From: Pseudanabaena mucicola FACHB-723
GTDB taxonomy: Bacteria; Cyanobacteriota; Cyanobacteriia; Pseudanabaenales; Pseudanabaenaceae
NCBI RefSeq assembly: GCF_014696385.1
Contig: NZ_JACJQB010000009.1
Location: forward strand, 54,546 to 118,545
Direction of reading: 5' to 3'
Length of the DNA: 64,000 nucleotides
Part shown: piece by piece, positions 8,458 to 17,341 of the stretch
How positions within the stretch are numbered: the first letter of the stretch is position 1
Layout: every line of letters begins with the position of its first letter
Made by a program: the position numbers and the translations under genes
Notes under the pieces: generated by a model
Databases searched by the model: none
Told to the model about the DNA's origin: nothing
What the model saw: the letters and a program-made list of their open reading frames with translations, nothing else

Positions 8458-8805
8458 TTACTGCAAATCAAGAATAGTTTTTAAGGCTTGGGCTAGTTGT
8501 TGGATATACGGTTCTTCTAATTGCCCGATCGCTTTGCGAATTCTAGTTTTATCAATCACTCGAATCTGTTCACAGAGGATTACTGAGTCTTGAGAAAGAC
8601 CACCGATGTCTTTGGGGACAAATACGTGAGAGGGCAAAAGTGCGCGGCGAATTTTGGTTGTGAATGGGGCGATGATTGTATGGGGGCTGACTCTGTTGGC
8701 GCGATCGCTTTGGACAATAACGGCAGGTCGAATGCCTGACTGTTCTGTACCAATTACGGGATTGAGGTCACATAGAACGATATCGCCTCTGGTGACTGTT
8801 ACCAT
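8458..8805 (-). CDS. MazF/PemK-type endoribonuclease toxin
   Basis: 115 residues with the MazF/PemK fold signature: RGDIVLCDLNPVIGTEQSGIRPAVIVQ at the N-terminus (Gly-Thr-Glu-Gln-Ser-Gly-x-Arg-Pro is the family mark, with the catalytic Arg), IIAPFTTK in the middle and DSVILCEQIRVIDKTRI with the conserved Ser/Gln region. Such toxins cut mRNA at short sequences. It overlaps the preceding DUF2281-like gene by seven bases (ATGGTAA), the usual antitoxin-toxin coupling. Confidence 0.88.
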   Translation of the reverse strand: MVTVTRGDIVLCDLNPVIGTEQSGIRPAVIVQSDRANRVSPHTIIAPFTTKIRRALLPSHVFVPKDIGGLSQDSVILCEQIRVIDKTRIRKAIGQLEEPYIQQLAQALKTILDLQ

Positions 8806-9029
8806 TGGATTTCTCCGCGCACTAGTTTTTCTTCGTAGTCTTCTAGATTTTTGAGGTAGTCGCTAAAGTCGGATTCGCTGATGGTTAAGGATTCGCTAAA
8901 TTGTGTCCATTGCTGCCAGCGTTGGTTGTCTTGTTTGAGCATGAGAAAGTCAATAAAGTCACTTACTTCCTGAGCGAGTTCGTTGGGAAGATGTTGGATT
9001 TTGGCGATCGCTAGGTCTTGTACTGTCAT
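8799..9029 (-). CDS. DUF2281-like antitoxin
   Basis: 76 residues. The N-terminus AIAKIQHLPNELAQEVSDFIDFLML is the DUF2281-type helix pair seen in many cyanobacterial antitoxins, and the acidic C-terminal half (residues 40-76) would wrap the toxin. It overlaps the upstream small gene by an ATGA and the MazF gene downstream by seven bases, so all three are translationally coupled. It is inferred to be the cognate antitoxin of the MazF-like toxin. Confidence 0.8.
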   Translation of the reverse strand: MTVQDLAIAKIQHLPNELAQEVSDFIDFLMLKQDNQRWQQWTQFSESLTISESDFSDYLKNLEDYEEKLVRGEIQW

Positions 9030-9247
9030 AAATATTCCTCAAAGTCGGCTAATGTTTCATCAAAGTCATCGGGTAATGGCAAAACGAATGTACCTTTTAA
9101 TATACCTACTCGATGTTTTTTAATGGGCGATAGGGCTTGATGCTGGGCATAAAGTAGCTCGTCAACTCGTTCGGATAGGTTGGTCATGCCACTGTCGCCC
9201 ATGCCTATACATTTGGGGTGTGGTTTCTTTACTTTTTTAATTCTCAT
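9026..9247 (-). CDS. Small antitoxin-like protein
   Basis: 73 residues from ATG 9247, chosen because MRIKKVKKPHPKCIGMGDSG resembles small cyanobacterial toxin-antitoxin-linked proteins and because this start overlaps the end of the NACHT gene by 11 bases. The C-terminus GILKGTFVLPLPDDFDETLADFEEYL is the degron-like tail typical of DUF2281/VapB-type antitoxins. There is no PIN-domain toxin beside it, so it appears to be an orphan antitoxin or a second regulator of the same cassette. An in-frame extension to 9346 lies wholly inside the NACHT gene and is not credible. Confidence 0.65.
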   Translation of the reverse strand: MRIKKVKKPHPKCIGMGDSGMTNLSERVDELLYAQHQALSPIKKHRVGILKGTFVLPLPDDFDETLADFEEYL

Positions 9248-12200
9248 CGGCGCTAAATCCATCAAGAAAGGCAACTCCAGCTTTGAGAAATACGCTATTT
9301 TCGGCATAATGTTTGACGATTTCGCTAATTGTGGCTTTACCGCCATTTAGCCAGCGCTCAGGGTTGAGGAGTTGCTGTCGGAAGGTTGTCCATCTATTAG
9401 GTTGGTTATTTTGAATTTCTTTAAATTCTGCTTCGATAATGTCTTTGGCTTCGGCTTCGGTTGCGGTGGGATGAGCTTTTTGCAGGTTGGCGAGGACTTG
9501 GGTGATTTCGTTTATTGTCTGTAGCAATGCTGGATCGTTGGCATAGTTTTTGCCAATGGCTTGGCCAGAATTTTTGCCAATGACTTGACCATAGTTCTTT
9601 TCAACTATTTGGACAACTTCTGCTTTGATGTTGTATTTTCCAGTTTCTGACATGGTTTTAAGTGTTTGATGGATTTCTTGTAATATCTTCTCTACAGGAT
9701 TAGCATGATTCTCTACCTTCTGCAAAGGTGTTTGGGCTATGTCGTAGTTGTAGTATTTGCATCGGGCTTGGATGGTGGTGATGACTGAGAGGGCTTCTTG
9801 GCTGATGAGGGTGAGGAGATGGGGGAATTGTTGGGTGAGCGCGAGTAAGTTGCGATCAGTTTGAGCAATTTGACACAATGACTTTGCTGCATTCTCACGA
9901 ACAGTAGGTGTTGAATCTTTTAGAGATTGAGTGAGTGGTTCGATAGACTTTTCGCTTTCAATTTTCCCTAAAGTATTTGCCGAAATCTTACGCACATAAT
10001 AGTCTTTATCTTTGAGAGATTTAATAAGCGGTTCAACAACATTATCGCTACCAATTTCTCCCAATGCTTCTATTGCTTTACCTCGTACATATGAGTCTTC
10101 ATCTTTGAGAGTTTGAATGAGTACTGCGATAGCTTTATCGCTACCAATTTTACCTAATACTTCTACTGCTTTACCTCGTAGGTAACTATCTTTGTCTCTG
10201 GATAGCCGAATTAGATGCTCAACCAAATATTCAGCGCTCTTACCACCACTAATTTTTTCTATAGCTTCTGCTGAATATATTCGCACACAGGAATCTTCAT
10301 CTTCAAGAGCTTGAGTAAGAGATACGATAGCTTGATCACTACCAATGTTACCTAATGCCTTTGCTGCTTGCCAGCGTCCAATAGAACACTTGTCTTTAAG
10401 AACTTGAATAAGAGGTTCGATAGCTTTATCGCTACCAATGTTTCCTAAAGCCTCTGATAATGATGCCCGTACATTTGGGTTGAGTGTATAAATATCCTTA
10501 TCTTTGAGAGCCTGAATTATTAAACTAATGGCTCTGTCACTACCAATTTTACCCAGTGCATCTACTGCTTCATAATACTCAGTAGAACCTGAATTTTCAT
10601 GTTTTAGTACCTGAATAAGAGATTCAATAGCTTCGTCATTGCCGATTTTCCCTAGTGCTTCTGCCGCATATCTACGAACATACCGATCTTTATGTTTTAG
10701 AGCTTGAATAAGAGGTTCAACAGCTTGATCACTACCTATTTTCCCCAAAGCCTCTGCTGCTTGTTCACATACATCTTCATTACGATGTTTTAGAGCTTGA
10801 ATGAGAGGTTCAACAGCCTGATCACTACCTATTTTCCCCAAAGCCTCTGCTGCTTGTTCACATACATCTTCATTACGATGTTTTAGAGCTTGAATGAGAG
10901 GTTCAACAGCCTGATCACTACCTATTTTCCCCAAAGCCTCTGCTGCTTTTACACATACATCATCATTTTGATGTTTCATTGCTTGAATGAGAGGCTTAAT
11001 AGCTTTATCACTACCAATATTTCCTAGTGCCTCTGCGGCTATTTTACAGACACTAGGACTTTGATGTTGGAGACGTTCAAGAAGTTCTTCAATAGCCTTA
11101 TTATTGCTATTACTTCCCAATATTTGTGCTGATTTCCAACGCACATAAACGTCTTTACTATTGAGAGATTGAAAGAGGATTTTATCTGCTTTTGCACCAC
11201 GAATATTTTCTAAAGCATTTGCTGATTTTCTACATAATTCATGATTTTCAATCTTGAGTGATACTTTTAATAACTCGCTCGCATAATCAGACCTTGTTTC
11301 CCCTAAAAGACTTATCGCATATAACTTAGGAATCTTCTTTTCATCTATTTCCCTCAACAACAACCCGACAGTCTTCTCCTGAAACCCATCCTTCACCGCC
11401 CCAGCCAACCTCGCCCCCAACCGCAAATCCACCTCCAGCGCCAGCCTCACCACCCGCACCGCCTGCTCCGCACCCTCCATCAACTCCAACATCAACGCCA
11501 AAGGTTCCGTCCATTTCAAATAATTGAGATAGCCCTGCTGTAACCGCGCATCACTCAAACTCGGCAACAGCCCCAACAACCACTCCGCCGCATAGTATTC
11601 CTGAATCAACTGATGCTGAAACTCAATGCGGTCATTACTAATCTGAATCAAATGATGCTTCAGCAAATCCTCCAGCCACCGCACCGCACAATCATCCGCA
11701 AACTCCACCTTTCCCCGCAAAAACTCCACCAAAAACTGCTCCGCCTCCCGCCGCGAAATTGCCACCTGTAATTCCGTCAGATTTTCGCCACAGGTCATCT
11801 TAAAGGCTAGATACTGCAACAACCGCCCCCACCATGCCCGCGAATCCTTCGATAGCGTCACATCCTGCTTAATTCTGTCACCATAGCCCACCGTAAACGC
11901 CCGAAACACCATACCTAAATTCGGTGGAATCTGCTCCGACTGCTGAAACAACGAACAAAGCATCCATAACAACAAAGGCGTTTGCCCAAACTCCCGCAAC
12001 CGTCCCGACAACTGCCGCAACAACTTCTCCCCCTGCGTTGGCAAATATGCCATCACAAACTGCTGCATCTGCGGCTCCGTCAAAGGCTGCATCTCTAGCC
12101 GCTTCGCAATCCCAAAATCCCTACCCGCACTCAACTCCCGCGTTGTAAAGATCATCGGGCAAGTTTTTTGATAAAGCTCCCGAAATTGATTTACCATGAC

Positions 12201-12770
12201 GCGACCGCGATCCGATGGCAACTCATTCACCCCATCCACCAACAGCAACAACCGCCCCTGACGCAATAGCTGCTTAATCCCCGCCTCATCAATATCCAAG
12301 GCAGGATCGTGTTTGTGCATAAATGCAAGAATGCGATCGCTTACAGACGACTCATTCGCTTCCGAGGGTAAATACCGCAACTCCACCAGTACAGGGATTT
12401 TCGCCTGCTTATCCCCGCTTGCCTTTTCCGCCTCCTGCAACAACAATCGCGCCAAAGCCGTAGACTTCCCCGATCCCGGTCTACCCACCAGCAACACATG
12501 ATCCGCCGCATACTTACAAATCCCCTCTAGCACAGGCAACCGCTCGATTTTTTCTTTCTTTTCGCGATCCTCTGATTCTCCTTCCTGCTCAGCCTTCGGC
12601 GGCTCCACCGTCTGTATCATCAAGCCGAAGTCAAAGAAAGCAGGGCGATCAAGCTCAACTTGTGATGAATCCTTACCTGTCGCATCCGTTGGCGTATAAC
12701 ACTCCTGCCATCTCTGGTGAGTGTTTACAATCGACCTTAAATAACTATCAAAACAAATCTCTACATTCAT
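9237..12770 (-). CDS. NACHT-type STAND NTPase with HEAT repeats
   Basis: 1177 residues. Residues 80-330 are a NACHT-like NTPase: Walker A GRPGSGKST at 96-104 and Walker B RLLLLVDGVNELP at 173-185. Residues roughly 480-940 hold about fourteen 31-residue PBS-lyase-type HEAT repeats (consensus ...AAEALGKIGSDxAVEPLIQALK...). The C-terminal 230 residues contain GKNYGQ-type repeats and a helical segment ending near the stop, a tail often seen on cyanobacterial NACHT and pentapeptide proteins. Bacterial NACHT proteins include anti-phage sensors, so a defence role is plausible. No obvious effector domain was recognised at the N-terminus. It heads an overlapping cassette with antitoxin and toxin genes. 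Internal tandem repeats are nearly identical at DNA level. Confidence 0.85.
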   Translation of the reverse strand: MNVEICFDSYLRSIVNTHQRWQECYTPTDATGKDSSQVELDRPAFFDFGLMIQTVEPPKAEQEGESEDREKKEKIERLPVLEGICKYAADHVLLVGRPGSGKSTALARLLLQEAEKASGDKQAKIPVLVELRYLPSEANESSVSDRILAFMHKHDPALDIDEAGIKQLLRQGRLLLLVDGVNELPSDRGRVMVNQFRELYQKTCPMIFTTRELSAGRDFGIAKRLEMQPLTEPQMQQFVMAYLPTQGEKLLRQLSGRLREFGQTPLLLWMLCSLFQQSEQIPPNLGMVFRAFTVGYGDRIKQDVTLSKDSRAWWGRLLQYLAFKMTCGENLTELQVAISRREAEQFLVEFLRGKVEFADDCAVRWLEDLLKHHLIQISNDRIEFQHQLIQEYYAAEWLLGLLPSLSDARLQQGYLNYLKWTEPLALMLELMEGAEQAVRVVRLALEVDLRLGARLAGAVKDGFQEKTVGLLLREIDEKKIPKLYAISLLGETRSDYASELLKVSLKIENHELCRKSANALENIRGAKADKILFQSLNSKDVYVRWKSAQILGSNSNNKAIEELLERLQHQSPSVCKIAAEALGNIGSDKAIKPLIQAMKHQNDDVCVKAAEALGKIGSDQAVEPLIQALKHRNEDVCEQAAEALGKIGSDQAVEPLIQALKHRNEDVCEQAAEALGKIGSDQAVEPLIQALKHKDRYVRRYAAEALGKIGNDEAIESLIQVLKHENSGSTEYYEAVDALGKIGSDRAISLIIQALKDKDIYTLNPNVRASLSEALGNIGSDKAIEPLIQVLKDKCSIGRWQAAKALGNIGSDQAIVSLTQALEDEDSCVRIYSAEAIEKISGGKSAEYLVEHLIRLSRDKDSYLRGKAVEVLGKIGSDKAIAVLIQTLKDEDSYVRGKAIEALGEIGSDNVVEPLIKSLKDKDYYVRKISANTLGKIESEKSIEPLTQSLKDSTPTVRENAAKSLCQIAQTDRNLLALTQQFPHLLTLISQEALSVITTIQARCKYYNYDIAQTPLQKVENHANPVEKILQEIHQTLKTMSETGKYNIKAEVVQIVEKNYGQVIGKNSGQAIGKNYANDPALLQTINEITQVLANLQKAHPTATEAEAKDIIEAEFKEIQNNQPNRWTTFRQQLLNPERWLNGGKATISEIVKHYAENSVFLKAGVAFLDGFSADEN
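10698..10947 (-). repeat. Near-identical 93-bp tandem repeats inside the NACHT-HEAT gene
   Basis: About 2.7 copies with an exact 93-bp period (31 codons): 10698-10790, 10791-10883 and 10884-10947. The first two full copies differ by only two bases, while other HEAT units in the gene are much more diverged. This indicates recent in-frame unit duplication or gene conversion. Confidence 0.9.
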
Positions 12771-12816
12771 TGAGAAATTCAGAATTTATAAATATTTTAT
12801 AAATTCTTTCCCGAAA

Positions 12817-14352
12817 TCACAACTTACAAGCTTGCCGCGATCGCGAAAATTCGATTTCTTCTGACTGCCATCCAAAGGCAAAATGACTAATCGAATTAAT
12901 CGTTGGTACAGCCGCCCGAATTGCCTGCATCTGCTCCTTTAAAGATGGACGATTGCTAAAAGAATTGTTCCACTGTCCCACAAGGATTGGCGAAACCTTC
13001 GCCCCAATCGGTGCGTTGTCAAACACCTTACGAACTTGGGACACAATACAGTCAGCTTTGCCACAGACTGCATAGGTCATCGGTTGCCATTCATAGGCAC
13101 TAGTAAATAAATGCCAAGGTTGAAGTCGAGAATCAAACCCATTGCCCACGGGTTGATTGCCATCTGAGAAAAATGCAAGACTAGCGGGAATACCTTGCTG
13201 AAAAGTGGGTTTAGAAATAACACCGAGATAATAAGTCACACCAATAAAAGCATGACCTACGGCAAGTCGCCAAAGTTCATTTTGCCAATAGGAAATCGGT
13301 GGATTTGCTTGCTCAGATGGGCGCAGACCTTGCCAGCGTGGTGCGGTTTCTTGTGGATAGAGTTTTTTGACAGCTTTTAAATCATTCACCGTCACAAAGC
13401 CTTGTTTGAGAAAGCGTTTAACTAGTTCTCGACCTTGCAAATTTTCCGCACGATTAAGTAAGGCTTGTAATGAAGCTTCTCCATAGATCCACATAGAGCG
13501 GACATTACTGACAACTGAAGCAGCACCTGCGCCGCGCTTGTAACGGATATAGTCGAAGGCGACACCATCGGGTTTGCGTCGGACTACTTCGTTGACGGCA
13601 AGGTAGAGGTCACTTTGGGCTTGATAATTATAGGGATCGATAAATAATTCGCGATTATTGGGAACTTCACCACCACTATTTTTACCAACATTCTCCACAA
13701 TCGAGATGGTGCTGTCGCCATTGGCATTACGTGCGATCGCATTTTGCCGCAGTTGTGTAAATTTAGGATTGCCATTGCGATCAACGCCTCGCGCATAGCC
13801 AAGTCCCACATTCATCGTAAATAGCCACGCATGTACTTTGATGCCGCGTTCTCGACCTGTTGCGATCGCAAGTTTGAGTAAATCAGCATTTTTGTACTTA
13901 TCAGAACTAATCAGCGAAGTCCATGCGGTGGGATTATCTGATTGAGGTAAGAGAATTTTGCCATCGGAAATCACCTCAATAAAGACTTGGTTATAGCCTT
14001 TATTCGCAATCCGATCCATGATTTGCGCGAGTCTGCCCGACTGCACATCACAGGGATATAGCCTGAGCCAAATACCTTGATTTTTGAGCCAAGACCTTTG
14101 CCGACAGGTGGTGAGGGCTTGACTATGCTGCTGCACAATAGCTTTATATTCTTTAGTTGCCGCAACTGTGGCGCTACGGCTGGGACTCTCGGCAAAGGCG
14201 GCAACCCTTAAGTTTTCTTTAGTGGCGATATCTGCACTATCAAACTGGCAATATTCTCCAACCTGTGCCGAAACTGACTGGATGATGCTGATTCCTGTCA
14301 AATTGGCAATTAAAGCGATGCTAATAAATTTGGTGATGGGATGCGCTGACAT
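12817..14352 (-). CDS. Glycosyl hydrolase-like (GHL10/DUF187-type) exported protein
   Basis: 511 residues from ATG 14352, the start that gives a signal peptide (hydrophobic IALIANLTGISII, then SVSA); an ATG 105 bases upstream adds a non-signal extension. Typical GHL10 elements are present: GIWLRLYPCDV, YNQVFIEVISDG, GRERGIKVHAWLF, and KPDGVAFDYIRYKRG, which carries the candidate catalytic Asp. The family has a TIM-barrel and is thought to act on envelope polysaccharide or peptidoglycan-like glycan; substrate is not known here. It is 46 bp upstream of the NACHT gene on the same strand but probably unrelated functionally. Confidence 0.8.
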   Translation of the reverse strand: MSAHPITKFISIALIANLTGISIIQSVSAQVGEYCQFDSADIATKENLRVAAFAESPSRSATVAATKEYKAIVQQHSQALTTCRQRSWLKNQGIWLRLYPCDVQSGRLAQIMDRIANKGYNQVFIEVISDGKILLPQSDNPTAWTSLISSDKYKNADLLKLAIATGRERGIKVHAWLFTMNVGLGYARGVDRNGNPKFTQLRQNAIARNANGDSTISIVENVGKNSGGEVPNNRELFIDPYNYQAQSDLYLAVNEVVRRKPDGVAFDYIRYKRGAGAASVVSNVRSMWIYGEASLQALLNRAENLQGRELVKRFLKQGFVTVNDLKAVKKLYPQETAPRWQGLRPSEQANPPISYWQNELWRLAVGHAFIGVTYYLGVISKPTFQQGIPASLAFFSDGNQPVGNGFDSRLQPWHLFTSAYEWQPMTYAVCGKADCIVSQVRKVFDNAPIGAKVSPILVGQWNNSFSNRPSLKEQMQAIRAAVPTINSISHFAFGWQSEEIEFSRSRQACKL

Positions 14353-14474
14353 AGGGCAATGACTCACTAACTCTGAAATTGCAGAAAGGATTTGGGGAAA
14401 TATGGTGTTAGATTTTTGGACTAGCGCCAAGCAATGTCTCAGAATTTCTAATACCATAGCTGACTTTTATCGCC

Positions 14475-15422
14475 ATGACTGATCTGATCAATTCGTCCAT
14501 CGTTGAATCTGCCGATAACTATCTGCAATTTGGCGATCGCTATCGCAATTCTGGAAATATTCCCCTCGCCCTCAAAAATTATCAGCGCTCCTTAGCGATC
14601 AATCCAGATTTAGCATCTGCCCATGAACGTATCGGAGCAATTTATCAGCAGCAGGGTAATGTGATGGATGCGATCGCAAGTTTTAGTAAGGCAGTCCAGC
14701 TTGATCCGCAATCCTTAGATGCTCAGTTGGGATTGGGTAATGCTTATCAGCAAATGGGTTGGGCAGAATTGGCGATTACGCATTTTCAGACTGCTTTAGA
14801 AATAGCGCCCGATCGGTTCTTGGCGGAATATCATTGCAAGTTGGGCGATAGTCTCAAAGAGCGCGGCAAAATTGCTGCTGCGATCGCTAGTTATGAAAGG
14901 GCAATCGCCACCAATCCTGACTATCTTGATGGCTATCGCGCCATCGCCCAGATTCACATTCAACAACAAGATCCTGAGGCTGTTCAAGCTATTTATGAAC
15001 GTGCCGATCGTCATAATTCTGATTTGCTCCAAGCCAAGGACTACAATGCTCTGGGCGTATTGTGGGTACAAAAATTTGCAGCTCTGCAACAGTCAGAGCC
15101 ATCTGCTTCCGCGCAATATCTAGGTGCGGCGGTTGCTTGCTTTGAGCGAGCCATTCAAATTGACCCTGCCTATGCCGATGCCCATTGCAATTTGGGTAGT
15201 GCCTTTATCCATAAAAATCAGACCAAGGATGCGATTTTGGCATACAAGGAAGCAATTGACATTGAGCCAAATTTTGCCCAACCCTACTTTAATCTCGGTA
15301 TTCTCTTAACTAATCTCGGCAATAAGGAAGAAGCAATTGCCTGTTTCCAATCTGCGATCGAGCTTGCCCCCAATTGGGTTGAAGCACATCAATACTTAGG
15401 GAATTTGTTACAGCATCAATAG
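14475..15422 (+). CDS. TPR-repeat protein
   Basis: 315 residues composed almost wholly of tetratricopeptide repeats: about seven 34-residue units such as ALKNYQRSLAINPDLASAHE, AIASFSKAVQLDPQSLDAQL and AIACFQSAIELAPNWVEAHQ. No signal peptide or membrane segment and no enzymatic domain. A protein-protein scaffold is the reasonable reading; no partner is indicated by neighbours. It is transcribed divergently from the GHL10 gene. Confidence 0.85.
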   Translation: MTDLINSSIVESADNYLQFGDRYRNSGNIPLALKNYQRSLAINPDLASAHERIGAIYQQQGNVMDAIASFSKAVQLDPQSLDAQLGLGNAYQQMGWAELAITHFQTALEIAPDRFLAEYHCKLGDSLKERGKIAAAIASYERAIATNPDYLDGYRAIAQIHIQQQDPEAVQAIYERADRHNSDLLQAKDYNALGVLWVQKFAALQQSEPSASAQYLGAAVACFERAIQIDPAYADAHCNLGSAFIHKNQTKDAILAYKEAIDIEPNFAQPYFNLGILLTNLGNKEEAIACFQSAIELAPNWVEAHQYLGNLLQHQ

Positions 15423-15469
15423 ATGCTGTAACGTGGAACCCTCTTTTCTTGTTCCCCTCTCCTACGGGA

Positions 15470-15646
15470 GCTACCGTGTACACACAAGTCATAAAACCCA
15501 GTCAAGTCAACAATTAATCGCCCCCTAGCCCCCAATTCTGGGGGAACAAGAAAATAAAATTCTTTCAAAGTCCCCCAGAATTGGGGGATTTAGGGGGCTT
15601 AGATCAATCGAAACGTAGACAGTTAGAATTGTGTGTACACGTTAGC
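15470..15646. mobile_element. 177-bp MITE-like element with terminal inverted repeats
   Basis: Ends are 18-bp inverted repeats: GCTACCGTGTACACACAA (15470-15487) and the inverse of GCTAACGTGTACACACAA (15629-15646), one mismatch. The element is flanked by the direct repeat CTACGGGA (15462-15469 and 15647-15654), which looks like an 8-bp target-site duplication. Inside sits a second strong inverted repeat built on CCCCCAATTCTGGGGG and CCCCCAGAATTGGGGG (about 15518-15600). There is no open frame, so it would need a transposase supplied in trans. The flanks rejoin to a sequence of the type CCCTCTCCTACGGGAGAG, itself a common intergenic repeat. Confidence 0.75.
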
Positions 15647-15679
15647 CTACGGGAGAGTGGCTAGGGGTGAGGGCTTTAG

Positions 15680-17341
15680 TTAAAAAGGAACTGGTATATG
15701 CAAATCAATTTGTTTTTGCGATCGCGGATGCCTAAAGGTTAAATCACGGGCATGGAGATGTAAGCGATCTGTGGCAGCATCACAACCATAGAGACGATCG
15801 CCTAAAATCGTCATACCCAAACCCCTCCCATCCGCCGCATGGACACGCAATTGATGGGTTCTTCCTGTTAGGGGCTTAAATTCAAGGCGTGGATACTTCT
15901 CCTTAGTGCCAATTACTTGAAATTCCGTCAAGCTCGGCTTACCACGCTCAAAATCTACCTGCTGATAGGGACGATTTTCAGGGTTTCCCCATAGCGGCAA
16001 ATCAATTGTTCCTTGAGAATGCTTAATTGCGTCTGATAACAATGCCTCATAGATTTTCTGGACTTCTCGATCTTGAAATTGCTGTTGTAGATTGCGTGAC
16101 GAGTCTAAATCACGGGCAAATAATAGAATTCCTGAGGTTTGGCGATCGAGCCGATGGACTGGATAGAGGGGAATATCTGTTCCTAAAGATTGTCGCAAGC
16201 GGCTCAAAACACTATCTTGCGTATCAAGATAGCGACCGGGGACTGACAACAATCCTGCGGGTTTTGCGATCGCAATTAAGCAATCATCTTCATAAATAAT
16301 TTGCAGATTTTGGATTTGCAGACTTTGCGAATCAACATCTGTATCTTCAAGAAGAGATGGAAGAGAGCGTCTTCCTGATAATAGGAATCCCATCAAAGGC
16401 TGACATCGCTCCACACAAGCGCCATAAAACTCACCCTGTATCTTGTACCCATCAGGGGAAGGATTGCCCCACCAAAATTCCGCCATGGCTAGAGGTGTTA
16501 AGGTGTGGGTTGCCGCATAGTGCAGCAACTTCGGAGCGCAACAATCTCCCATCCCCGTGGGCATCGCGCCTTCTGTAATTATTTCCCGCAGCGATCGCGT
16601 TTCTCCTGCAAAATTTGTCAGTACATAGGCACTGTGCATCTGGGTTTGCAAAGTTCTCGATAGTTCCCGACGTTCTTTTTTGAGCAATGCCATCCGCGCA
16701 TCGGCATCGGCAATCACCTGTTGCAATGGCTGTAAAACTTGATCACGATCACGCTTGAGATTTCGCCGCGCCATTTTCTCTAGTTGACTTTCCCGATCTA
16801 GCTGGGCGAGGTCAGCAGAATTTTGCGATCGCAACAGTTGTCTTGCTTGCTTAGAAACTTGATGTTGGTCACGGAGCGCTTGTAATTGTTCTGCATAGAT
16901 TTGCGATCGCAGTGCATATTCTCTTCGTTCAGGAATTTGACTTAATTTAATTAATTCCTGTTTGATTGATTCTAATTTAGTCAACGTCATTGATTCTGCG
17001 ATTGCCACTTTCTCTCTTCCTGCAATCGGTGGAACCCATCCATCAAGATGACTAGTTCCATTTAGCAATCCTGAAAAAGCCTTGAGTAATATCTTCTCTC
17101 CCATTGTCGATTCAACTAAGAGAACTCCATACATTTTCCCTTCCTGTGATTGCGATGGATTCGCCACAGCTATTTCTTGCATTAATTTTTTAGCAAGTTC
17201 TTCTACCTGTGTCGTGCGTGGTAAGCGCAAGATTTCACCACTATAGGGACAACGTCCCTCATACCAATAGGTTGCCTCTAGATCACCATCTGAACCAAGT
17301 ATCATGGCAGAAGCAGACAATATTTTTCCGATATGAGCCAC
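15680..17341 (-). CDS. RluA-family RNA pseudouridine synthase with long N-terminal extension
   Basis: 553 residues. The C-terminal ~220 residues are a TruA/RluA-type catalytic domain with KPAGLLSVPG near 350 and the catalytic Asp in HRLDRQTSGILLFARD near 396, then RTHQLRVH near 500. The first ~300 residues are an extension with a Lys/Arg/Gln-rich coiled coil (about 125-230), found in a subset of cyanobacterial and gammaproteobacterial RluA-like proteins. Target uridine is not predictable. The GTG start at 17341 overlaps the divergent selO start by nine bases; an ATG at 17305 would avoid the overlap. Confidence 0.85.
   Translation of the reverse strand: MAHIGKILSASAMILGSDGDLEATYWYEGRCPYSGEILRLPRTTQVEELAKKLMQEIAVANPSQSQEGKMYGVLLVESTMGEKILLKAFSGLLNGTSHLDGWVPPIAGREKVAIAESMTLTKLESIKQELIKLSQIPERREYALRSQIYAEQLQALRDQHQVSKQARQLLRSQNSADLAQLDRESQLEKMARRNLKRDRDQVLQPLQQVIADADARMALLKKERRELSRTLQTQMHSAYVLTNFAGETRSLREIITEGAMPTGMGDCCAPKLLHYAATHTLTPLAMAEFWWGNPSPDGYKIQGEFYGACVERCQPLMGFLLSGRRSLPSLLEDTDVDSQSLQIQNLQIIYEDDCLIAIAKPAGLLSVPGRYLDTQDSVLSRLRQSLGTDIPLYPVHRLDRQTSGILLFARDLDSSRNLQQQFQDREVQKIYEALLSDAIKHSQGTIDLPLWGNPENRPYQQVDFERGKPSLTEFQVIGTKEKYPRLEFKPLTGRTHQLRVHAADGRGLGMTILGDRLYGCDAATDRLHLHARDLTFRHPRSQKQIDLHIPVPF

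Noticed and set aside
9248..9346. In-frame upstream extension of the small antitoxin-like gene
   Set aside because: Lies entirely inside the NACHT gene in another frame; the ATG at 9247 gives the expected protein start.
10698..10947. 93-bp tandem repeats as a CRISPR array
   Set aside because: Contiguous units without unique spacers, in frame within a HEAT-repeat protein.
15310..15492. 60-codon minus frame around the MITE
   Set aside because: Spans the end of the TPR gene and the MITE end; no conserved sequence.
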